From: an uncultured bacterium
GTDB taxonomy: Bacteria > Bacillota_I > Bacilli_A > RF39 > UBA660
Direction: 5' to 3'
Assembly (NCBI GenBank): GCA_947646655.1
Contig: CANSHI010000013.1
Location: 1 to 37,269 of the forward strand
Length of the DNA stretch: 37,269 bases
Both the position numbers and the translations under genes were made by a program. The number at the start of each line of letters is the position of its first letter. The first letter of the stretch is position 1. This document shows positions 1 to 8,888 of the stretch, piece after piece. The notes beneath the pieces were generated by a model. It had not been told where the DNA came from. It searched no databases and saw nothing but the letters and a program-made list of their open reading frames with translations.

Positions 1-415
<415 letters not shown>

Positions 416-526
416 TTATTCCTCCTTTTCAAGAATTAAGCATTTTACCATATTTTACTACCTGTATTTTAAATTACAATAAACTAAATCAGCATAATTT
501 CGCTTTTTTTCGTATTCAAATTGTGT

Positions 527-790
527 TTAAAATGTACACTTGACAAATCCCCCTAATTCTTTTAAAGGAACAGACCTACTTAAATCATTAATATAGACAT
601 TATCACACTCATTAAAGAAAAGGTAAGTAGTTTCATTTATTTCAAGTTTATGAGGCTCTATATAAGCAATATTAGTATTTGTTAGACTAATAATACTACC
701 ATTTTTTATATTTGTTATTAAACCTAAGCAAGTTATTAATCTAATTTTTCTTTTACTATTTGCATAATTAATCAAACTCCTTTCAAACAA
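527..790 (-). CDS. Small hypothetical protein, 87 aa
   Basis: Not recognised. The reading frame opens at a TTG (790) and has no internal ATG near the start. A good AAGGAG sits inside the first codons, so the true start is uncertain: TTG 790 or a non-ATG codon just downstream of that box. The product has no membrane segment and reads as a small soluble mixed alpha/beta protein (KRKIRLITCLGLITNIKNG, then NTNIAYIEPHKLEINE), possibly a small beta-barrel like those of mobile-element accessory proteins. It lies between the serine recombinase and the tRNA-Arg, on the same strand as both, so it probably belongs to the same mobile element. Confidence 0.45.
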   Translation of the reverse strand: MFERSLINYANSKRKIRLITCLGLITNIKNGSIISLTNTNIAYIEPHKLEINETTYLFFNECDNVYINDLSRSVPLKELGGFVKCTF

Positions 791-830
791 GCAAAAAAGA
801 TTAACCGAAATTAACCTTTATATTTTGAAA

Positions 831-846
831 GTCGAATTAGTTCGAC
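831..846 (-). terminator. Small hairpin just downstream of tRNA-Arg
   Basis: GTCGAA and TTCGAC form a perfect 6-bp stem with a 4-nt loop immediately 3' of the tRNA on the minus strand. The following T-run is weak, so this may be a processing or termination hairpin, or an element-end palindrome. Confidence 0.35.
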
Positions 847-857
847 TAATTTCCCTA

Positions 858-934
858 TGGTGCTCTTGAAGGGATTCGAACCCTTTACCTGATCCTTCGG
901 AGGGACCTACTCTATCCAAATGAGCTACAAGAGC
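858..934 (-). tRNA. tRNA-Arg (anticodon CCG)
   Basis: Read on the minus strand the cloverleaf is complete. The acceptor stem GCTCTTG/CAAGAGC is perfect. The D arm is GCTC...GAGT. The anticodon stem GGTCC/GGATC encloses loop CTCCGAA, giving anticodon CCG for the arginine codon CGG. The T arm AAGGG/CCCTT has loop TTCGAAT. The discriminator base is A and the 3' CCA is encoded. The mature RNA without CCA spans 861-934. It is the gene next to the recombinase-bearing segment and could mark an integration boundary, although serine integrases do not usually target tRNA genes. Confidence 0.95.
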
Positions 935-1031
935 TAAACTATAAGAATTATAACACATAACGTGAATAACTTCGAACGATTTTTTAAATATTTTTATAAA
1001 AAAAAGAGAATTTGTTAAAATTCATCAATTT

Positions 1032-1235
1032 TTATTTTGCATGTTCAGAATGCATAAACAATAAACCTATATTAATTAATCCAGTAATACCTACAAGAGA
1101 ATATACTAATCTAGTTAATATAGTTGCCTCACCAAATAATGCTGCGACAAGGTCGAACTCTAAAAGTCCTACTAATCCCCAGTTAACCGCACCCACTATA
1201 GTGAAAACTAAAGCTATTTTCTGTAGTGTTTCCAT
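1032..1235 (-). CDS. DUF378 family small membrane protein
   Basis: A protein of about 67 aa with two membrane segments. The ATG at 1235 is chosen because AAAGGAAAAGAGGT lies directly upstream; an 18-codon upstream extension has no such site. The product begins METLQKIALVFTIVGAVNWG and continues LVGLLEFDLVAALFG. The AVNWGLVGL...FDLVAALFG pattern is the hallmark of the DUF378 family (B. subtilis YuzA type). The family has no established function. It is divergent from the UPF0316 gene, with a gap of under 100 bp. Confidence 0.85.
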   Translation of the reverse strand: METLQKIALVFTIVGAVNWGLVGLLEFDLVAALFGEATILTRLVYSLVGITGLINIGLLFMHSEHAK

Positions 1236-1323
1236 ACCTCTTTTCCTTTCTTCACCATTATTATGGGCAATAATATTGAGAATATACATGAATGATTTTT
1301 AAAAATCTTAGCAAAATAATAAT

Positions 1324-1818
1324 ATGGAAACTTTAATAATATGTTTAGAAGTGTTTTTTGCAAGAATGATAGAAATAAGTATAGGATCAGTACGAACAAT
1401 TTTCTTAGTAAAAGGAAAAAATGCTCTTTGTTGTTTATTAGCGTTCATTGAAATACTTATTTGGTTTTATGTTGCACGAGAAACCTTAACAGCTAATGAT
1501 CCCAATATAGCCATAGTTTTAAGTTACGCTGGTGGTTATGCTATTGGAACATATGTAGGAGGCTTAATTAATAAATATTTAGTCAACAGTCCCTTAACTG
1601 CCTTCGTTGTAACTACTGATGAATCTATGAATGAAAAGCTTAAAAAAGAAAAGTTTGGAGTCAGCACTATAAGTCGCGAAGATGGAAAAATAATTTTATT
1701 AATAGAATTTAAGAAACGCAATCTCAAAAATATCAAAAAATTGATTTCGGAAATTGACAAAAAAGCATTTATCATCGTTAACGAATCACTAAATACCGAA
1801 AATGGTTATATAAACTAA
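1324..1818 (+). CDS. UPF0316 / DUF2179-type membrane protein
   Basis: 164 aa. Three hydrophobic segments occupy roughly residues 1-85 (EVFFARMIEISIGSVRTIFL, CCLLAFIEILIWFYVARETL, AIVLSYAGGYAIGTYVGGLI). A soluble alpha/beta tail of about 75 residues resembles the DUF2179 domain. The ISIGSVRTIFLVKG and GGYAIGTYVGG stretches match the UPF0316 family (B. subtilis YebE type), which lacks a proven biochemical role. The ribosome site is weak. The stop overlaps the stop of the convergent P-type ATPase gene by a few bases, so the two transcripts are antisense at their 3' ends. Confidence 0.85.
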   Translation: METLIICLEVFFARMIEISIGSVRTIFLVKGKNALCCLLAFIEILIWFYVARETLTANDPNIAIVLSYAGGYAIGTYVGGLINKYLVNSPLTAFVVTTDESMNEKLKKEKFGVSTISREDGKIILLIEFKKRNLKNIKKLISEIDKKAFIIVNESLNTENGYIN

Positions 1819-4388
1819 ACAGATTTTTCGATACCAATTTTTTTAACAATAAGTTTTCTTATTATATCTACTGGCAAAACACTAAAAGCTAAAATTAACA
1901 TAACTAAAAATTCTTGAAATGTTAATCCAAAAGTCCTAAAAGTTGAACCACCGCTATATAACAGCACTATTTGAATAAAGACTATTAACAAAATTATAAC
2001 TATAAAAGGTTTATTTTTAGTTATATTTGCCAAAATATTAATCCTCTCTGTTCTAGCATTGAATGAATTTAGCACTCCTGAAAATACGAAAAGACCGAAA
2101 AACGCTGTCATCAAATATCTGTTCTCTGCATCACTTCTAAATAGATCTTTTATAAAAGGCAGTTTTAAAAACAAAACTAGTAAAAGGGCTGTATAAACTC
2201 CAGTAACTAAAATACTTGAATACATATATTTATTAATTATTTGAGCATCTTTTTTTAAAGGTTTTTTCTTCATATATTCTAAAATTGGAGGCTCAAAAGA
2301 AAATGCTAACCCTGCAAAAGTATCCATGATCATATTAATCCAAAGCATTTGCATAACTGTTATAGGAGTATTAATATTTAAAAATGGTCCCAATATGCTC
2401 AACGTCAAAGCACATAAATTCATAGTAAGTTGAAAAATTACGAATTTTCTAATACTTTTAAAAATTGTCCTTCCATATAAAATTGCTTTACCAATAGACA
2501 TAAGATCATTATCGAGTATCACGATATCACTCGCTTCACGACTAACTTCACTTCCCGAACCCATTGCAAAACCGACATCACTAGCTTTAAGTGCTGGAGC
2601 ATCATTCACTCCATCACCAGTCATTCCGACAACTTCGCCTAGAGACTGTCCAATTTTTACTAACCTACTTTTATCAGTTGGTAAAGCTCTCGCAATGATT
2701 CTTATATCCTTATATATTTTTTTTATGTCATCGTCACTCATAAGTTCTAAATCTTTGCTAGTTAAAACTATATCTTTATCATGCAGTAGACCTATTTCTC
2801 GACCAATATTTTTTGCTGTTAAAAGTGAATCCCCCGTAATCATCACTATATGAACATTGGCATCACTGATCATAGCAACAGCACTTTTGGCATTTTCAGA
2901 TATTTCATCTTTTAATAACACCAAACTTATTAATATTAAAGAATCACTATATTTGCTTCTCTTGTCGGCAAGCATAATAACTCGATGTCCTAAACTCGTA
3001 TACTTAGTTACTAAATTTTGAATACTAGTTTTATCTACAAAACTCTTCTGACCTTTCTCATCATAAACTTCCCTGATCTTAGGCATGATCACTTCAGGTG
3101 CTCCTTTAATCAGCTCATGTTCTTCTCCATCATCGACTAGTACAGAAGCATACTTGAGAGAACTGTCAAAAAATTTTTGATTCAAAACTGTAGATGAAGT
3201 TTTATAATTATGTGCAAATTGCAATAAAGCTTTATCAGTAATATTTCCCCCTAAAATATTACCGTCTTCATCGAGTTTACCTTCATTATTTAAAACCATA
3301 TTTTCTAAAATATATTTGCCCACTCCAGGCACTTTTCTTACATCTTCAATTGTCTGTAATACATTGCCATTAGCTAAAACTAAGCCTATAACTTCCAAAT
3401 TACCTTTAGTCAACGTACCAGTTTTATCCGTAAACAAAGTATTAATAGAACCAGCAGTTTCTATTCCGACCATTCTTCTAACTAAAACATTTTCACGTAC
3501 CATTCTTTTCATGTTAGAAGACAACACCAAAGCAACCATCATTGGGAGACCTTCGGGTACACTAACAATTATAATAGTTACACCCAAAGTTAAAGCATAA
3601 ATAATATGACCAAAAATAACTGCTGGTGTAGTTAAAGTATTCATGATAAGTACTCGGTCAAAACCATTAGCAATAAATATTACTGAAAAAAGATACGATA
3701 TCATTACTAATACTGCACCTACTGTACCTATTTTACTTATTATACCAGCTAAATTTCTGAGTTTAAGTTTTAAAGGACTATCAGGATTTTTATTTAAAAG
3801 TTCTAAGGCAATTTTCCCATACTTAGTATGTACTCCTACATTCGTTATTTCTATATAAGCTCCACCATTTAAAACTACGCTTCCTCGATAAATCTCATTA
3901 CCAACACCCTTTTCTACATCGCGCGCTTCACCTGTAAAACTTGACTCATCGACACTTATATTTCCTGTTGTAAGTCTGCCATCCGCGGGAACAAAATCTC
4001 CACTTGCAAGCTTTACTATATCTCCAACAACTACTTCGTCTATATTTATTTCTACAAGCTTTCCTTCTCTTATACATTTACATTTTATTTTAGAAGACTC
4101 CTCTTGCATTTTTGCAAACGACTTTTCGCTTCCATACTCACTTATAGTAGATATAAATGAAGCTACCAAAATAGCAATCACAATGCCTAAAGTCTCAAAC
4201 CAGTCAAAATTTTTAAACAAAAAAACAGTTTTAACTGCTAATACAATAAGTAAAATTTTTATAATCGGGTCTCCTAATGACTCCCAAAATAAATGCATAA
4301 AACTGTTTTTTGATGTATTCGTAATCGTATTTGCACCATGCTCTAGTTTGCTCTTTTTTACTTCATCATTATTTAAACCTTGCTTCAT
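1815..4388 (-). CDS. Calcium-type P-type ATPase (P2 family)
   Basis: An ATP-driven cation pump, most likely exporting Ca2+ across the cytoplasmic membrane. I start at ATG 4388 (857 aa) because AGGTGAGG sits just upstream; an in-frame GTG 12 bp earlier lies inside that box. Counting from ATG 4388, motifs in order are: actuator loop TGE (about 152), M4 PEGLP (about 278-282), phosphorylation site DKTGT with the acceptor Asp near 321, the hinge TGDGVNDAPALKASDVG, and M6 WINMIMDTFAGLAF. The M6 Asn/Asp pattern with an Asn-x-x-x-Asp resembles PMCA-type pumps with one Ca2+ site rather than Na+/K+ pumps. Around ten membrane helices are visible, the normal number and length for the family. The substrate is inferred from family resemblance. 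Confidence 0.92.
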   Translation of the reverse strand: MKQGLNNDEVKKSKLEHGANTITNTSKNSFMHLFWESLGDPIIKILLIVLAVKTVFLFKNFDWFETLGIVIAILVASFISTISEYGSEKSFAKMQEESSKIKCKCIREGKLVEINIDEVVVGDIVKLASGDFVPADGRLTTGNISVDESSFTGEARDVEKGVGNEIYRGSVVLNGGAYIEITNVGVHTKYGKIALELLNKNPDSPLKLKLRNLAGIISKIGTVGAVLVMISYLFSVIFIANGFDRVLIMNTLTTPAVIFGHIIYALTLGVTIIIVSVPEGLPMMVALVLSSNMKRMVRENVLVRRMVGIETAGSINTLFTDKTGTLTKGNLEVIGLVLANGNVLQTIEDVRKVPGVGKYILENMVLNNEGKLDEDGNILGGNITDKALLQFAHNYKTSSTVLNQKFFDSSLKYASVLVDDGEEHELIKGAPEVIMPKIREVYDEKGQKSFVDKTSIQNLVTKYTSLGHRVIMLADKRSKYSDSLILISLVLLKDEISENAKSAVAMISDANVHIVMITGDSLLTAKNIGREIGLLHDKDIVLTSKDLELMSDDDIKKIYKDIRIIARALPTDKSRLVKIGQSLGEVVGMTGDGVNDAPALKASDVGFAMGSGSEVSREASDIVILDNDLMSIGKAILYGRTIFKSIRKFVIFQLTMNLCALTLSILGPFLNINTPITVMQMLWINMIMDTFAGLAFSFEPPILEYMKKKPLKKDAQIINKYMYSSILVTGVYTALLLVLFLKLPFIKDLFRSDAENRYLMTAFFGLFVFSGVLNSFNARTERINILANITKNKPFIVIILLIVFIQIVLLYSGGSTFRTFGLTFQEFLVMLILAFSVLPVDIIRKLIVKKIGIEKSV

Positions 4389-4454
4389 CTTTTGCCTCAC
4401 CTGATTAAATGTATGTGAGTAAGATAAATTTTATGATATATATTTAATTATAAA

Positions 4455-6032
4455 CTATAAGCTTTCGCCTAGTCCTCGGTATGGATCCTCCATTGTACCT
4501 GAACCAATCATTGTTTTTATATACTCTTTAGAAATATTAATAACAGGAGCAAGAGATCCTTCATTTCCAACATAATATGTTCCTAAATTTCCGCCAGTAT
4601 CCGAAACTGAAAATACAGGAGGAGCAGATGATGTGCTATCATTATTATAAGGTGTCATTGTCCAATATGAATTTCCATTAAAAAGATAGTATTTCTGATT
4701 TACCGAAGAAGAATCTGTATTGTAATATTTACCACCTGCTAAATTTACTTCATCTGCTGTTATTAAACCTACAGGATAAACGAGGCTACCATTTCCTTTA
4801 GTTTTTTCATCAACGGTAAAGGCATCATTTTTTTGGGGACAAATTAACTGAGGCCTAGAATAGGGATTAGTTATCCAATCGAATCCCGTAATTTTTATTA
4901 ATCTTGATATAGCTCCGTATCCAGTAATATTTTGACCATACCCTAAACCAGTGTCTGACGACCAACCCGTTGAATTTTTACCTGGCGTACTTCTATCATT
5001 ACAAAAAATTGCATCGGCAACATAATTGTCAAATGATGTATTTTTAATATTCATTATATACCACTCATCTAATTTATTTTTTGTTTGTGAACTCTCAGCA
5101 TTTGTTTGAGCCTGTATTTTACTCGTACTAGCACTTGTTCCAGAAGGCGAATACATATAGCCAACATATTTTGCATCATTATTTTGATTATTCCATCTGG
5201 TTTTTTGAATTGCGACTCTGTCAACATTGGCTTCACCATTTTTATGAGCTTTTGTACCATCATACATTAAACGTAGTGTACCATCACCATTAACTCTAAC
5301 TATTCGCCAATAAAATCCTGCAAATTTAACATAATTATTTTCAACTGCCCCTCTAAAGTAGTATGAAGTACCATAGTCATCTTCCATTTGATACACTCCT
5401 TCATCAGTTAAAGCTACCGTTGCAAAATTAGGAATTTCACTCACTGAATGCGAACTTTCTTTTATTTTATCCGCTATATTTTTTGTCCCCTCACTTAACG
5501 TAAATTGTGTCATCAAAATGGCATTTAAATCAGAAGTTTGATCAATATCCTCTAAATAGTTTAAAGTTATTTCTAATTTATAAAAATACTTTTTCCCCGC
5601 TGGTATATTTAAATCATTTGCTATAGTCTGCCTTATAGGTTCTTCACTTGTAAAAATATTTTCATTTTCCACTAAAGGTATATAACTGCCATCCTCTGTT
5701 TCAGAATATGACAGAGTGAATTTTAAAGATGAATATATATAAGTATTTTTTAAATTTTCAAACTCTAAATCAGCACTTGCATCAACAGTTCCAGTGTTTT
5801 TAATAGTAAAAGTTTTAATAGCTGATTCACCAAAATTTAAACTTCCTTGAAAACTAGATAAACCATCACTAAAAGTAAGAGCAATATTACCAGTAACAAC
5901 TTGCATATTTTCTTGCTTATTATTATCTATTATTACAAAGAAGGCCGAGGATAATAATACCCCAGCTCCTAATATTAAAATGCACATCAAAGTAAATGTA
6001 ATTATCTTTACTCTAGCTTTACGATATCTCAT
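4455..6032 (-). CDS. Surface protein family member P0 (SipW-type N-terminus, two-Cys C-domain)
   Basis: 525 aa and the most divergent of four paralogues in the window. Residues about 8-34 form a signal anchor after MRYRKARVK. Next comes VVTGNIALTFSDG, then FGESAIKTFTIKNTG, the pattern of the secreted beta-sandwich of SipW-dependent TasA/camelysin-like proteins. From about residue 215 the shared C-terminal domain begins: MEDDYGTSYYFRGAVENNYV, then FAGFYWRIVRVNGDGTLRLM. Conserved cysteines sit in IFCNDRSTPG and LICPQKNDAF. The segment after SYWTMTPYN is hypervariable between paralogues and is followed by APVINISKEYI. No LPXTG motif is present, so it may remain tethered by the N-terminal helix or be released by a signal peptidase. 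It has its own promoter (6071-6099). Function unknown. Confidence 0.8.
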   Translation of the reverse strand: MRYRKARVKIITFTLMCILILGAGVLLSSAFFVIIDNNKQENMQVVTGNIALTFSDGLSSFQGSLNFGESAIKTFTIKNTGTVDASADLEFENLKNTYIYSSLKFTLSYSETEDGSYIPLVENENIFTSEEPIRQTIANDLNIPAGKKYFYKLEITLNYLEDIDQTSDLNAILMTQFTLSEGTKNIADKIKESSHSVSEIPNFATVALTDEGVYQMEDDYGTSYYFRGAVENNYVKFAGFYWRIVRVNGDGTLRLMYDGTKAHKNGEANVDRVAIQKTRWNNQNNDAKYVGYMYSPSGTSASTSKIQAQTNAESSQTKNKLDEWYIMNIKNTSFDNYVADAIFCNDRSTPGKNSTGWSSDTGLGYGQNITGYGAISRLIKITGFDWITNPYSRPQLICPQKNDAFTVDEKTKGNGSLVYPVGLITADEVNLAGGKYYNTDSSSVNQKYYLFNGNSYWTMTPYNNDSTSSAPPVFSVSDTGGNLGTYYVGNEGSLAPVINISKEYIKTMIGSGTMEDPYRGLGESL

Positions 6033-6070
6033 AATATCCCTCTCTTACTCGATAATTTATTCTATACAAA

Positions 6071-6099
6071 ATTATACATATAAAACATATATTTGTCCA
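6071..6099 (-). promoter_or_regulatory. Promoter of surface protein gene P0
   Basis: On the minus strand a -35 TGGACA (5/6) is separated by 17 bp from a perfect -10 TATAAT, about 40 bp before the gene start. P0 is therefore probably transcribed independently of P1 upstream. Confidence 0.7.
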
Positions 6100-6102
6100 C
6101 TT

Positions 6103-6137
6103 AATAAAGAGTAAAAAATTATTTTTTACTCTTTATT
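6103..6137. terminator. Long AT-rich inverted repeat between P1 and P0
   Basis: Two 16-base arms (AATAAAGAGTAAAAAA and its exact complement) flank a 3-nt loop. The six U/A runs inside the arms make it terminator-like, probably ending the P1 transcript just before the P0 promoter. Confidence 0.65.
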
Positions 6138-6194
6138 ATTAACTTTTAATTATCTTACTTTTTATCCTTCCTTCGTTCGCTCGCGACTATTCGC

Positions 6195-7790
6195 TTACTT
6201 CACTTCGTACGGACTCGTTGTTGTTCCTTCTCCACTCATCGTACTTACGTATTCTGCGCTTAGTGAAATTACTGGGGCGGCGCCGACCGCGTGATAGTTA
6301 TAAGCGACATTGTCAAGGCTTAGTTGCCCCGTTGCCGTGACAACAAAAATATTAACATAGACTTGAGCATACCCTTCAAAATCTATTCTATCAGGAGAGA
6401 GAGACCAATACATATTCCCTTTATAAAGGTAATAATTACTATTTGCTGTTGAAAACTTTCCGCTCCCTGCTGCTACTATTTCATCTGCTGTTATTAATCC
6501 TATCTTCTCCTCTAACTTTCCATTTCCTTTCTCTACGTCTTCTTTTGTAAATGCATCATTCTTATTCTCACATTTGAATTTTGGTACTGGATTATTATAG
6601 TTTGGTCCTGATGAATTTACTCCTAATCTTGCAGATGCTCCATATGCTGTATAGATACTTCCATATCCTAGAGCTGTATCATAACTCCAACCTGTTTCCT
6701 CTTTCCCTGGTGTTGTTCGATCATTACAAAATATGCTGTCACTTACATAATCATCATACCCTTTTTCTGCTATATTTGTCTTATACCAATTTTCTACTTC
6801 TGTTTTTATAACTGAATTTGTTTCATTTGTCTGTGCTTCTTCTTTATTCGTAGAAGGACCATTTTCAGGACTATACATATATCCTAAATACTTTGCATCA
6901 TCAAAATCCATATTCCATTCTACATCTTTTAATGCCAATCTATTTGTACTATTTGTCCCATTCACATACGCACTCGTTCCATCATACATTATTCTTAAGC
7001 TACCATCACCATTTACTCGGATTATTCTCCAATAAAAACCAGCAAATTTTACGTAGTTGTCTTCTACTGCGCCTCTATAATAATAGCTCGTTCCATAATC
7101 GTCTTCCATTGTATATAGTCCATCCGATGTCTCATCGGTTGTAGCTGGCTCGGCAAAATTTGGTTTTCCTTCTTTAATAGTCTTTCCCAATTTAGCTAAA
7201 GTTTTTTCTGCTGGTGTTAGTGTTGGATCCTTAAGTATACCTTCTGTCATTTTAAATTGTGTCTCTAACTTAGCTTGAAAATCTTCTGTCTGATCAAAAT
7301 CTGTATAGTTTAACTGTATTACTAGTTTGTAATACTTTTTAATTCCTGCTGGTATTGTTATTCCACTTGCTAATACCTTGTCTTCGGCAACAGTTGTTTT
7401 AGGAACATTTTTATTCGAAACTATTTCTGTATATTCACCATCTTCTGTATCTGACTCTAAAAAAGTATAAGTCACAGACCCTTCTAAATAAGTATTTAAT
7501 AAATTCATCCAACTAATACTTACGACACCTTCTCTAGATCCAGTATTCTCTATTGTAAAAGTCTTCTCTGCACTCTCTCCAAAGTCTAATTCTTTATTGA
7601 ATCCATTGTTCCCATCACTAAAAACTAAAGCCATCGTACCAGTTTCTACTGTAACCTCTTGGTTTTTATTATTACCTATATTAGTTATGAAATATGCATA
7701 TGATCCTAAAAATCCTACTAGCATTAAAGCACAGGCTATTACTCCTATTGTTATTCCTTTTCTTACTTTTCTTTGACCTTCATCATTCAT
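6195..7790 (-). CDS. Surface protein family member P1 (SipW-type N-terminus, two-Cys C-domain)
   Basis: 531 aa. Residues about 12-34 form a signal anchor ending GFLGSYAYF, similar to SipW-type signal peptides. Next is TVETGTMALVFSDGNNGF, then FGESAEKTFTIENTG, a TasA/camelysin-like beta-sandwich of about 170 residues. The second domain starts near residue 225 (MEDDYGTSYYYRGAVEDNYV) and contains FYWRIIRVNGDGSLRI and cysteines in IFCNDRTTPG and FKCENKNDAF. A hypervariable segment follows YWSLSP and ends before PVISLSAEYV. The first 192 bp, including the ribosome site AGGAG, are identical by eye to P3, while the next part matches P2, so it is a mosaic. The end of the gene (about 6180-6320) is visibly richer in G and C than its neighbours. 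Function unknown; adhesion or antigenic display is inference. Confidence 0.82.
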   Translation of the reverse strand: MNDEGQRKVRKGITIGVIACALMLVGFLGSYAYFITNIGNNKNQEVTVETGTMALVFSDGNNGFNKELDFGESAEKTFTIENTGSREGVVSISWMNLLNTYLEGSVTYTFLESDTEDGEYTEIVSNKNVPKTTVAEDKVLASGITIPAGIKKYYKLVIQLNYTDFDQTEDFQAKLETQFKMTEGILKDPTLTPAEKTLAKLGKTIKEGKPNFAEPATTDETSDGLYTMEDDYGTSYYYRGAVEDNYVKFAGFYWRIIRVNGDGSLRIMYDGTSAYVNGTNSTNRLALKDVEWNMDFDDAKYLGYMYSPENGPSTNKEEAQTNETNSVIKTEVENWYKTNIAEKGYDDYVSDSIFCNDRTTPGKEETGWSYDTALGYGSIYTAYGASARLGVNSSGPNYNNPVPKFKCENKNDAFTKEDVEKGNGKLEEKIGLITADEIVAAGSGKFSTANSNYYLYKGNMYWSLSPDRIDFEGYAQVYVNIFVVTATGQLSLDNVAYNYHAVGAAPVISLSAEYVSTMSGEGTTTSPYEVK

Positions 7791-7822
7791 AAGTTAGTCT
7801 CCTATCTTTAATTTACTCTTAA

Positions 7823-7851
7823 ATTATAATCATTTTTCGCTTTTTTTTCAA
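7823..7851 (-). promoter_or_regulatory. Promoter of surface protein gene P1
   Basis: On the minus strand a -35 TTGAAA and a perfect -10 TATAAT are 17 bp apart. The -35 runs into an A8 tract. Layout and spacing match the promoter of P3 although the surrounding sequence differs. Confidence 0.75.
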
Positions 7852-7875
7852 ATGAATTTACTACTCAGTGAATAA

Positions 7876-7902
7876 AGAATAAAAACTTGCACAAACACAA
7901 GT
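7876..7902 (-). terminator. Terminator of the AAA+ / PH operon
   Basis: A hairpin ACTTG...CAAGT overlaps the stop codon of the AAA+ gene and is followed on the minus strand by TTTTTATTCTTT. Confidence 0.7.
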
Positions 7903-8858
7903 CATTTAACATCGTCGAAATTTAAATGTTCTTCTTTAATTAAATCTTCAAAATCCACCCTAAACTGCAAAATAGCTTTTTCTTTTGCATCGTCATAAAT
8001 ATTTTTAGCATTCGCAATAGCTTTATAAACGTGTTTTAACTTAGCTTCTTTTAAATTATCATATAGAGCATAACTTAAAGCATTCGCTAAAATCGTCAAA
8101 CAAATATCGGGATACCTACTAGCTACCTCATAAATTCTTTTATACTCACTAGTCATACCAACTATAAATTTCATGATTCTCTCTTTTATAAAAGGTGTAT
8201 AACCGAGAACAACACCTGTCTGTTTTTCTAACTTTGGCAAAGTTCCCATCAAAATCTTAACCGTAGTAGGCCCATCAGCTTCCTCGATTTCCACTTTTTG
8301 AAAACGTCTGTTGAAAGCTCTATCTCTAAGAATATATGTTTCATACTCTTCTGTTGTCGTTGCACCTATCATTTTAATAGTTCCCCTATCAAGTGCTGGT
8401 TTTAACATATTGGCAATATCGACTCCACTATTTTCATTACGATTTACAAGTAAATGTACTTCATCGATAAATATAATAGTTTTTTCTTTATCTCTCAATT
8501 CTCTAATCAACAACTCTATTCTATTATCGTTTTCGTCTTCTATGTTTCCAAGTAAACTCGTCATGTTCAATTTATATACTTGCCATTCCTTCAAAGCATC
8601 GGGAACATCCCCATTTTGAATCCTATAAGACAACCCTTCCACAATAGCGGTTTTACCTATACCAGGCTTACCCACTAAAAGAGCACCCTTTTCAGGCGTT
8701 AACAAAGTAAGAATAATTTCTTTGATCTCGCCATCTCTTTCTATCGCAGGATCAGTAATATATTTCTTACTAGTCAATTCCTCTCCATAAGAATCTAACA
8801 TACTAAATTTCTTTTTTTTATCTAAATTATCTTCTTCTAAAACAAATCTTTCTTCCAT
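7902..8858 (-). CDS. Standalone AAA+ ATPase resembling ClpA/ClpB domain D1
   Basis: 318 aa, one AAA+ module. Walker A GKPGIGKT is at residues 63-70, Walker B IIFIDE near 128-133, sensor 1 IGATTTEEY at 164-172 and an arginine-finger region RDRAFNRRF at 178-186, all as in the first nucleotide-binding domain of ClpB/ClpA. There is no ClpN domain, no second AAA+ module and no middle coiled coil, so it is far shorter than a Clp unfoldase. Where ClpB D1 has the substrate-gripping YRG pore loop this protein has [14 protein letters not shown], without the aromatic. This suggests a switch or remodeller rather than a threading unfoldase. It lies 30 bp downstream of the PH-like gene and is surely co-transcribed; the start has AGGTGA upstream. 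Cytoplasmic; partner inferred to be the upstream gene product. Confidence 0.85.
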   Translation of the reverse strand: MEERFVLEEDNLDKKKKFSMLDSYGEELTSKKYITDPAIERDGEIKEIILTLLTPEKGALLVGKPGIGKTAIVEGLSYRIQNGDVPDALKEWQVYKLNMTSLLGNIEDENDNRIELLIRELRDKEKTIIFIDEVHLLVNRNENSGVDIANMLKPALDRGTIKMIGATTTEEYETYILRDRAFNRRFQKVEIEEADGPTTVKILMGTLPKLEKQTGVVLGYTPFIKERIMKFIVGMTSEYKRIYEVASRYPDICLTILANALSYALYDNLKEAKLKHVYKAIANAKNIYDDAKEKAILQFRVDFEDLIKEEHLNFDDVK

Positions 8859-8888
8859 TACTTTTCACCTAATCCTCTAAATCCAATT

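Noticed and set aside
6581..7144. Plus-strand reading frames inside the surface-protein, ligA and pcrA genes
   Set aside because: Several open frames of 70-120 codons run opposite to long genes. They are His/Leu/Ser-rich, lack ribosome sites and repeat in each paralogue, so they are shadows of the real genes.
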